Shown here one piece after another: positions 1-6,520 of a DNA stretch of 64,000 bases. Position 1 is the stretch's first letter; each line of letters opens with the position of its first letter. The stretch lies in contig JAFXJP010000014.1 of assembly GCA_017532155.1 (NCBI GenBank), forward strand, positions 1 through 64,000. The letters run 5' to 3'. The translations under genes and the position numbers were made by a program. Source of the DNA: Clostridia bacterium (GTDB lineage Bacteria > Bacillota > Clostridia > Christensenellales > Aristaeellaceae). The notes beneath the pieces are model-generated. The model ran no database searches and had not been told where the DNA came from. It worked only from the letters and a program-made list of their open reading frames with translations.

Positions 1-624
1 GCGCCCCTCGAGCTGTCCACAATTCGGCATTGTCGCGCAGAAGGCTAAAACCTTCTGCGCTCTGTGCCTCATTGGAACTACATCCACCTTTATCTGCCAA
101 AGGGCAGCGGTGGATTTCGTTCCCCCGAAAACCAATCTTTGGTTGGGTTGTATCGGCAGGCTATACGAAAAAGAGAGTGAATCTCAGGGATTCGAGCAAG
201 CTTGATCCCGTGATCTTCACTCTCTTTTTCTGCGCGCTTTGCGCGCGCCGGACGGCATATCCGTCCGGGCCTGCCGTTAGCTTGGGTGGTTGCGCCTGCG
301 GGGGGCGCCGTTTCGCTGCGGCGAAACGAGCGGGCCTCACTATCGCGCCGCCGCAGCGGCGAACTTTCCCGCTCGTTTTTTCCGCAGAAAAAACGGCGAC
401 AACCAAACGCATTCCGTACCAAAGCGGCAGTCTGCGGAGCGCAGCTCCGCGAGCGTGCGAAGCACGCCGAAAAAGAAACCGGAGAAAAGCGGGGCAAGCT
501 TGCTTGCATCCGTTTTCTCCGGTTCTTTTTCAATACAGACGGCCGCGTCAATCACGCAGCCAACTTCCGATGCCAACGCAGGTTCTTTGTTCCTTTCTTG
601 ACGCAAGAAAGGAACGTCCTCCCC
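1..624 (+). repeat. Structured intergenic repeat, copy A (5' end cut by window)
   Basis: First of four related elements (others at 25923-26584, 33886-34461, 62793-63312). Seen directly in 5'-3' order: the 3' arm of the end hairpin (1-10); hairpins 19-23/29-33, 35-44/51-60 (10 bp, perfect) and 82-88/109-115 with inner 94-98/103-107; a left multi-branch module closed by 154-160/270-276 and holding hairpins 168-181/216-229 (14 bp, perfect), 232-237/241-246 and 248-255/261-268; central hairpins 309-316/321-328, 328-334/368-374 around 346-351/356-361, and 374-381/388-395; a right module closed by 424-434/536-546 (one mismatch) and holding 434-440/444-450, 453-458/462-467 and 470-488/513-530; end hairpin 589-600/604-615. 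It ends in CGTCCTCCCC, 10 bases before the mscS stop. The long reading frames across it are not conserved between copies, so I regard it as non-coding. Confidence 0.85.
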
Positions 625-634
625 GTCTTCCCCC

Positions 635-1474
635 TTACGGCTTAATGCCTTCCTTGCGCAGCCGCTCAAACATCCGCGTGCGGATTGTGCGCTCCAGCTC
701 CCAGCTCTCATCGGAATCGCATCTGGCTTCTACGCGCATTGTAATGCAGCGTGCATCGTTGGCAATGCAGCAGAATACCTCGGGAGCGTCAGAAAGCTGC
801 AGCTCTTTTTGCATCTGCGCGCATTCATCCCTGAGCACCTCGCAGGCGTGCTCAAGATCCTGACCATGCGCAATGGTCACATTCACCTGCGCAACATGCG
901 CGCCGTGTGAGCGGCAAATCACCGTGCGGATGTCGCCGTTGGGCACGGCGTACAGGCTGCCGTCCGTGCCCCGCAGGAGCGTGGTGCGCAGTGTAATATT
1001 TTCCACCTGTCCGGTCTGACCGGCGATGGTGACGATATCGCCTACGTTCACGTTTCCTTCAATCCACAGGAACATACCGCTGATGATATCCTTGACCAGG
1101 GATTGTGCGCCAAAGCCGATGGCGATGGAGCCAATGCCGGCCACGGCGAGAATGGAGGTAAGATCAATGCCGAAAATGCCAAGCACCACCAGCGCGGTGA
1201 AAAAATACATCAGGTAGCTGAGAATGCTGGAAAGCAGCGAGCGCAGCGTTTCGCGCTGCTTGAGCATGCGCGGGGGCAGATCGCTCTTGCGCATGATACG
1301 CTTGCTGAGCAGACGACGCAAAAGTTTGAGCAGCAAAATGCCCAGCGCAATGGCAACGCCGGCTAACAGCAGCCGTACCAGAATGGCAGGCAGCTGATGA
1401 TACAGAGACTCAATTTTTTGCGCCGCCTGGGAAAACTCGCTTTCCAGTGTGGGCGCGGGCGTGTGCGTAGGCAT
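635..1474 (-). CDS. mscS: MscS-family small-conductance mechanosensitive channel
   Basis: 279 aa, the usual length for a compact MscS channel, which opens in the cell membrane under hypo-osmotic stretch to release solutes. An amphipathic N-terminus is followed by membrane segments near residues 30-52 and 83-103. The pore helix TM3 (about 107-140) carries the Gly/Ala-rich stretch AGIGSIAIGFGAQSLVKD and is followed by the beta-domain signature GNVNVGDIV. The cytoplasmic C-terminus is alpha/beta. The start is ATG at 1474 with AGGAGG five bases upstream. The Shine-Dalgarno directly follows the T-run of the divIVA terminator, so expression may depend on read-through. The gene ends just before repeat A. 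Confidence 0.93.
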   Translation of the reverse strand: MPTHTPAPTLESEFSQAAQKIESLYHQLPAILVRLLLAGVAIALGILLLKLLRRLLSKRIMRKSDLPPRMLKQRETLRSLLSSILSYLMYFFTALVVLGIFGIDLTSILAVAGIGSIAIGFGAQSLVKDIISGMFLWIEGNVNVGDIVTIAGQTGQVENITLRTTLLRGTDGSLYAVPNGDIRTVICRSHGAHVAQVNVTIAHGQDLEHACEVLRDECAQMQKELQLSDAPEVFCCIANDARCITMRVEARCDSDESWELERTIRTRMFERLRKEGIKP

Positions 1475-1484
1475 ATATCCTCCT

Positions 1485-1520
1485 AAAAAAGGCCCGGCAC
1501 GCCTATGAGAGCGGCCGGGC
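1485..1520 (-). terminator. Rho-independent terminator after divIVA
   Basis: On the minus strand a GC-rich stem (GCCCGGCC paired with GGCCGGGC, bases 1491-1498 and about 1513-1520) is followed by six T. It lies between the divIVA stop and the mscS ribosome-binding site. Confidence 0.85.
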
Positions 1521-1532
1521 GATACTTTTGGA

Positions 1533-2012
1533 TTACAGGGTGGACAGCTTGTCGAGCATCTCGCGCTGTTCCTGCATCAGCTGAAGAAGCTTGTTGCGGT
1601 AGTTGATGGTCTGCGCGCGCAGATCATTCACCTGCTGCTGCAGCATATCACGCTGGCCTTCGAGCTTCTGCGCTTCCACATCAACCACCTGCGCCTGAGC
1701 ATTGGCGATGATGCGGGCAGCTTCCTCTTCGGCATCCTTGATGGTCTCGTCATACATGCGCTGGGCGCGCTCGAGCAGCTTCTTGGCGCCGTCATCTTCG
1801 ACAGCAGCCTGGGGACGCGGCATCATGGGCGCGGCATACGCCTGCTGGCGGGATGCCTGTGCCAGACGCGCCTGGAGGCTGGCGATCTCATCCTGCAGAA
1901 TAACCATTTCATCGCAGATCTCGTCGAGGAATTCGTCGACCTCTACGGGATCATAGCCGCGGACTTTGGTTTTGAATTCCTTTTCTTCGATCATGGCAAC
2001 GGTGATGGACAT
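1533..2012 (-). CDS. divIVA: DivIVA-family cell-division/polarity protein
   Basis: 159 aa. The N-terminal membrane-binding domain (residues 1-60) has the DivIVA signature F-x5-GYD-x2-EVD-x-FLD near residues 13-29. A long coiled coil rich in Gln, Glu and Ala follows (about 75-155). DivIVA proteins bind curved membrane at the division site and poles and recruit division or cell-wall factors. ATG at 2012 has AAGGAG nine bases upstream. It lies directly downstream of sepF, with no promoter visible in the 50-base gap, so co-transcription from the promoter at 3136-3164 is likely. Downstream is a strong terminator. Confidence 0.93.
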   Translation of the reverse strand: MSITVAMIEEKEFKTKVRGYDPVEVDEFLDEICDEMVILQDEIASLQARLAQASRQQAYAAPMMPRPQAAVEDDGAKKLLERAQRMYDETIKDAEEEAARIIANAQAQVVDVEAQKLEGQRDMLQQQVNDLRAQTINYRNKLLQLMQEQREMLDKLSTL

Positions 2013-2064
2013 TTGTGATCTCCTTTCGTATGGGCGCGCCGTGCGGCGGCCAGGGGGAATATTA

Positions 2065-3039
2065 TCAGATAGCGTTATACTCGGTTTCGTTTACATCGGG
2101 AGAGTAGCCCTGTGCAGGAGACTGCGCGCTGAACACGGGCGCATTCATCTGCTGGGGCTGCTGATAGCCCTGCTGAGGCATCTGGCCGTAGGGCTGCTGG
2201 GGCGCTTGCTGATAGGCAGGCTGCTGCGGCTGCTGATACGGCGGACGGAAGGCATGCTGCGGCTGTGCAGGACGCTGCTGCGGGCGCTGGGGCGCGCGGG
2301 ACTGATTATTCATCTGCGTGGTGGCCTGGTCGGTATATACATTCATACCGGCGGGCGCCAGCAGATATACGCCCACGCGGGCGGACAGGCGCGTCATCGT
2401 GCAGCCCAGGGAAAAACAGGCGCCGTTGAGGGTATCCACATAGCGGCGAACCTCTGCCTGATCAGAAATGCTGTCCATCACGGCCAATACGCAGTCATTG
2501 CTGCGCAGAATGCCGATGGCATTGCGGCAATCGGCAATGCTGCGCACATTGATGACGCAGGCATTGGGGCTCTTTTGCACCTGAGGCGCGGCCTGCGGCT
2601 GCTGGGCGGCAGGGAAGGGAACGACGTTGCCGTTCATATCCATCTGCGGCTGGGGCGGCTGCTGGGGCTGCTGATGCTGCGCGGAGCGGCGATTGCGGGG
2701 GGCAATGTAGGGATCGGAAACATTCTGCTGGGGCTGCGGCGGACGATAGCCCTGCTGAAAGGGATTTTGCGGCTGCGGCTGAGGCTGGGGTTGCGGCTGC
2801 GGCGGCTGATAAGGATTCTGATAGGCCTGCTGCGGCTGCTGATACGCCTGCTGCTGGTAGGGCTGGCCCTGCGGATAGGCGGGCTGCTGATAAGGCTGCT
2901 CGGGTGCGGGCGCTTCGGCCTGCGGGATGCGCTGCTCTTCTACGGGCGGCTGAGGCTGCTCCTCCTGCGGGCCGTGGAAGAAGGGATTATCAGGGCCGAA
3001 GAAGCGCTTCGCACCCTGCCAAAGATCCTGAAAAGCCAT
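2065..3039 (-). CDS. sepF: SepF cell-division protein with unusually long Pro/Gln-rich linker
   Basis: 324 aa from the ATG at 3039, which has AGGAGG seven bases upstream; a longer frame to 3069 lacks a ribosome site. An N-terminal amphipathic helix (residues 1-20) suits membrane anchoring. The SepF core (about 159-236) has ACVINVRSIADCRNAIGIL, then a beta-rich segment ending in GVYLLAP. SepF tethers FtsZ to the membrane and helps septum assembly. Family members are typically about 150 aa. Here the linker (about 27-158) and the C-terminal tail (about 240-324) are runs of Pro, Gln, Tyr and Ala, predicted disordered. Its neighbours divIVA and an HlyD-like membrane protein match the usual division cluster. 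Confidence 0.9.
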   Translation of the reverse strand: MAFQDLWQGAKRFFGPDNPFFHGPQEEQPQPPVEEQRIPQAEAPAPEQPYQQPAYPQGQPYQQQAYQQPQQAYQNPYQPPQPQPQPQPQPQNPFQQGYRPPQPQQNVSDPYIAPRNRRSAQHQQPQQPPQPQMDMNGNVVPFPAAQQPQAAPQVQKSPNACVINVRSIADCRNAIGILRSNDCVLAVMDSISDQAEVRRYVDTLNGACFSLGCTMTRLSARVGVYLLAPAGMNVYTDQATTQMNNQSRAPQRPQQRPAQPQHAFRPPYQQPQQPAYQQAPQQPYGQMPQQGYQQPQQMNAPVFSAQSPAQGYSPDVNETEYNAI

Positions 3040-3135
3040 GGAAACCTCCTGAGATCGAATAAAGGACACGCGCGGTCAGGCGCGGATAAATCAATATGTG
3101 GGCATGCCGGAATAGACGTCCGTCACGCATCATTC

Positions 3136-3164
3136 ATTATATACTGAGAATGAATGGTTTGCAA
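3136..3164 (-). promoter_or_regulatory. Sigma-A promoter for sepF-divIVA
   Basis: Minus strand: TTGCAA (3159-3164), 17-base spacer, TATAAT (3136-3141), about 100 bases ahead of the sepF start. The -10 is perfect and the -35 matches four of six positions. Confidence 0.8.
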
Positions 3165-3223
3165 CCGTTTGCGGGCGAAAAAGCTGTAAATTTCCCGTGA
3201 ACAATGCATAAAACTGACGAAAA

Positions 3224-4735
3224 TCAGAAAACGAGCACGGTGGAACCTACAGAGAGGATGTTATCCAGCATGGGAATGATATAGGCTTCGTTGTTCACCT
3301 GATTGATGACGTTGACGGGCAGGAAATACTGGCCGTCGGGCTGTACGACGACAACGCCGATCTGGCCGTTGCTGTCTGTGAGCGACGCCGAAGGCACGGT
3401 GAGGGTATATACGCTTTCAGACAGCTGCACATGGCAGGAGCGCACATACAATACGGGTGTAACATCGCTGTTGACGCTCAGGCGTACCAGCAGCTTTCCG
3501 CCGGCACGGGTTACGCCTTCCACCTGCGCGGAAACGCGGGTGTTGTCAAAGCTTTCGATCAAAAGCTCATAGCTGGCGCCGATTTCGGGCGTCCAGGAGG
3601 TATCGCTGCACAGCATCAGCACCTTCCAGCTGCCCTGGCGCACCAGGCGATAGACGGGAATTTCATTGCGCTCCAGCGTTGCGGTGGCGGGCAGATTGCC
3701 CTTATACATATCCAGCACCTGATCGGGGCCGTACATATCGCAGGTGGAGGTGGTGAGCACGCGCTCAAAGCCGTCGGTGTAGAAGCTGACAATGCCCGTA
3801 TCGCCTGCGCCAAACTGCTTGGTCCAGGTTTCGATGCGCTGCAGCTGCATTTTTTCGTCGTCATACAGACGGCTGAGCTTCTGATCCTCGGCGTATTTCT
3901 GCTTGAGGTAGTAGCTGCGTTCGCTGATGGCTTCGCTCAGCAGCTTTTCCTGGTTGAGCAGGCTGCCGTGCGCGCCCTGCACGAGCGACTGCGTTTCCTG
4001 CGCGCGTTCCAGCACGCTGGAATTATAGCGCTTGAGCTGGGAATCAGCTTCGATATTGGTGGTGGAAAGCAGCAAAAGCTGGTATTCCTTGATCTGGGCG
4101 CGGAAATCGCGCAGCTTTGTCCATTCTTTGCTGCTAAAGCCCGAGGTATAGACTGTACAGACATTGGTGCCGCGGGTGACGCTGGTGCCCTCCTTGACGG
4201 CGGAATAGTCAATCTGCGTGATGCCTTTTTCGGTGTAGAGCGTTTCGTTGCGCACAATCAGCGCTTCGCCGGTGTAGCTGGAGCCCAGCGTACCGTCGCC
4301 CACCAGCGCGGTGTGTACCTGCGGATTGGCGGCAAACTGCATGACCGCAATGGCAATGAGCGCCACAGCCAGCAGGGCGATGAAAATGCCCAGGAACATA
4401 TTGAGCTTATTGTACGAGCGCTGCCTGGGCGCTTGATACGCCTGCCGGTTTTGCGGAAAGGGATCGGGCTGCTGCGGCTGATAGGCAGACTGGTAGTATT
4501 CATTTTGCGGCTGCTGCGGCTGGGGGATAGGCTGGTAGGGCTGCTGATACGGCGGCTGGTAGCCCGTGGGCGGCACAGCGCCCTGGCCCATGGCGCCGGG
4601 CTGCGGCGCCTGCTCCGGCTGCGGCGCGTAATAGGGCTGCTGATAGCCCTGTTCCGGCGGATAGGGCGACTGCGGCACAGCCGTAAAGCCTCTTTCTTCG
4701 TACTGATTATCGTAACCGCTCTCAGGCGTTTGCAT
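3224..4735 (-). CDS. HlyD-like envelope protein with Pro/Gln-rich cytoplasmic tail
   Basis: 503 aa, ATG at 4735 with GGAGG six bases upstream. Residues 1-105 are Pro/Gln/Tyr-rich and low in complexity, strikingly like the SepF linker next door. A single membrane helix follows at about 113-133. Outside it is an HlyD/membrane-fusion-type fold: a short beta segment, a long helical hairpin (about 205-300, rich in Leu, Glu and Lys), then beta-rich repeats ending in a C-terminal barrel-like region. HlyD-like genes of unknown role often sit beside sepF in Clostridia. No transporter gene is adjacent, so an export role is unsupported. A division-linked envelope role is inferred from the neighbours and the shared tail composition. 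Confidence 0.72.
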   Translation of the reverse strand: MQTPESGYDNQYEERGFTAVPQSPYPPEQGYQQPYYAPQPEQAPQPGAMGQGAVPPTGYQPPYQQPYQPIPQPQQPQNEYYQSAYQPQQPDPFPQNRQAYQAPRQRSYNKLNMFLGIFIALLAVALIAIAVMQFAANPQVHTALVGDGTLGSSYTGEALIVRNETLYTEKGITQIDYSAVKEGTSVTRGTNVCTVYTSGFSSKEWTKLRDFRAQIKEYQLLLLSTTNIEADSQLKRYNSSVLERAQETQSLVQGAHGSLLNQEKLLSEAISERSYYLKQKYAEDQKLSRLYDDEKMQLQRIETWTKQFGAGDTGIVSFYTDGFERVLTTSTCDMYGPDQVLDMYKGNLPATATLERNEIPVYRLVRQGSWKVLMLCSDTSWTPEIGASYELLIESFDNTRVSAQVEGVTRAGGKLLVRLSVNSDVTPVLYVRSCHVQLSESVYTLTVPSASLTDSNGQIGVVVVQPDGQYFLPVNVINQVNNEAYIIPMLDNILSVGSTVLVF

Positions 4736-4780
4736 GCAATTCCTCCGAAATGAAAGTCAAAATGCGTATATGGTCAAGGA

Positions 4781-6382
4781 TCAGATGTCTTCGTTTTTAC
4801 ACAGGGCTTCCGCCACGCGCAGACCATCCACCGCGGCGCTCATGATGCCGCCGGCATAGCCTGCGCCCTCGCCTGCGGGGTAAAGGCCGAGAATGTTGGC
4901 TTCGTATGCCGGGCTGCGCGGGATGCGCACGGGACTGGAGGAACGGGCCTCCACGCCTGTCATCACAGCATCCGGATGGCAGATGCCGTGCAATTGCTTT
5001 TCCAGCAGAGGCAAGCCCTGCTTGAGTCCCTCGGCGGCAAAAGCGGGCAGCACTGCGCGCAGATCGCAGGGCGTAACGCCGGGCCGATAAGTCGGCGTTA
5101 CATCGCCAAGGCGCGTGGATGCGCGGTCGCAGAGGAAATCCTCCACGCGCTGCACGGGCGCATGGTAATTGCTGCCGCCGGCGCGGAAGGCCTTTTGCTC
5201 CCATTCACGCTGGAGAATGAGGCCGGAGAGGGGATGCTCGTCCGGGAAATCCTCCGTGCGCACGTCCACCAGCAGGGCAGCATTGGCATTTTCGCCGTCG
5301 CGGGCAAAGGTGCTCATGCCGTTGGTGCATACGCCGCCCTCCTGACTGGCGGCGGCGATCACCTGGCCGCCGGGGCACATGCAGAAGGAGTACACGCCGC
5401 GGCCATTGGGCAAGCGGCAGTTGATGTGGTATTCGGCAGCGGAAAGCAGATTGCTTTCGGCGAATTTTCCGTACTGTGCGCGGTTGATCATCTTCTGCGG
5501 ATGCTCGATGCGCACGCCTACGGAGAAGGGCTTTTGCTGCATATCGACGCCTGCCTGATACAGCGCCTGGAAGGTATCGCGCGCGCTGTGACCCACGGCC
5601 AGGATTACCTGCGAGGCGGGCTGCTCATGCGCAATGCCGTTTTCCTTGTAGAGGACGGCGCGGATGTGATTGAGATGGATATCAAAGCCGGTCACGCGGG
5701 CGCCAAAGTGCACTTCGCCGCCAAGGCTGATGATTTCCCTGCGGATGGAGGCGACCACGTGGGGCAATTTATCCGTGCCCACATGCGGATGCGCCTGATA
5801 GAGGATGCAATCCGGTGCGCCGTGCTCAACGAGCGTTAAAAGCACCTGGCGGCAGCGGGGATCCTTGATGCCGGTGGTCAGCTTGCCGTCGGAGAATGCA
5901 CCGGCGCCGCCTTCGCCAAACTGTACGTTGCTGTCGGTATTGAGCGTGCCGCATATAAAGAAGGCTTCTACTGTTTTGGCGCGCCTGTCCACGCTTTCGC
6001 CGCGCTCCAGGCAAATGGGCTTTAGCCCTGCGCGCGCCAGATACAGCGCAGCGAAAAGTCCGCAGGGGCCAAGGCCGATTACCACCGGGCGTGCGGCTCT
6101 CTCTTTTGCTTTAGCCGGGGCAAGCGGCAGCGTGGGCTTTACGAGGGAGGCCGTGCCGGGCTTGCATTTTTTCAATAGCGCTTCTTCGTCCAGCTTCAGA
6201 TCCAGATCGAGGGCAAACACGAAATGCACGTCGCCTTTATCGCGCGCGTCCACGGATTTTTTGCTCACCTGATATCCGCGCACGGCCTTAGGCTTTAAGC
6301 GCAGACGGCGCAGCGCTTCATTGAGCGCGTCCTGCTCAGCATGATCGCTTAGCGGCACACTCAGATTGGCGACTCGCAGCAT
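4781..6382 (-). CDS. FAD-dependent dehydrogenase (COG2509 type)
   Basis: 533 aa, ATG at 6382 with a GGTGAAGG ribosome site. A small N-terminal domain (1-75, including KPKAVRGYQVSKKSVDARDK) precedes a Rossmann FAD-binding motif VVIGLGPCGLFAALYLAR (about 98-115). The segment FGEGGAGAFSDGKLTTGIK is typical of this uncharacterised family. Near the C-terminus, GLYPAGEGAGYAGGIMSAA is the second FAD-contacting motif. The family is widespread in Firmicutes and its substrate is unknown to me. It may be co-transcribed into the HlyD-like gene (45-base gap), though an AT-rich divergent region at 6383-6520 gives it its own promoter region facing pcrA. Confidence 0.85.
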   Translation of the reverse strand: MLRVANLSVPLSDHAEQDALNEALRRLRLKPKAVRGYQVSKKSVDARDKGDVHFVFALDLDLKLDEEALLKKCKPGTASLVKPTLPLAPAKAKERAARPVVIGLGPCGLFAALYLARAGLKPICLERGESVDRRAKTVEAFFICGTLNTDSNVQFGEGGAGAFSDGKLTTGIKDPRCRQVLLTLVEHGAPDCILYQAHPHVGTDKLPHVVASIRREIISLGGEVHFGARVTGFDIHLNHIRAVLYKENGIAHEQPASQVILAVGHSARDTFQALYQAGVDMQQKPFSVGVRIEHPQKMINRAQYGKFAESNLLSAAEYHINCRLPNGRGVYSFCMCPGGQVIAAASQEGGVCTNGMSTFARDGENANAALLVDVRTEDFPDEHPLSGLILQREWEQKAFRAGGSNYHAPVQRVEDFLCDRASTRLGDVTPTYRPGVTPCDLRAVLPAFAAEGLKQGLPLLEKQLHGICHPDAVMTGVEARSSSPVRIPRSPAYEANILGLYPAGEGAGYAGGIMSAAVDGLRVAEALCKNEDI

Positions 6383-6457
6383 TCCTTCACCCCCATAATA
6401 ATACTATTTTATCATATCACATTCTAAAGCATTTGTCATCTGCTTTGGCTTTCGTAC

Positions 6458-6486
6458 TTTTATTTTCCTTATAAATATGTTATACT
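6458..6486 (+). promoter_or_regulatory. Probable promoter for pcrA-ligA-mrfA
   Basis: TATACT at 6481-6486 lies in an AT-rich divergent intergenic region, 35 bases ahead of the chosen pcrA start. The hexamer 17 bases upstream (TTTTAT, 6458-6463) is a poor -35, so only the -10 is convincing. Confidence 0.5.
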
Positions 6487-6520
6487 GAAGGGGAACAACT
6501 GTTTGAAAAGGAATACGAAG

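Noticed and set aside
1..624. CRISPR array or tRNA cluster in the hairpin-rich repeats
   Set aside because: No regular repeat-spacer period and no cloverleaf with a TTCGANNC T-loop in proper context; the hairpins vary in size and sequence.
30..863. Long open frames across the repeats (for example 30-863, 25996-26521, 34028-34464, 62860-63324)
   Set aside because: They come from high GC content in hairpin DNA; the frames and translations are not conserved between the four copies, and there are no ribosome sites.
3431..4753. Long antisense frames opposite real genes (3431-4753, 15855-18554, 8914-10617 and others)
   Set aside because: Shadow frames from GC-rich third codon positions; the opposite strand encodes clear protein families with ribosome sites.
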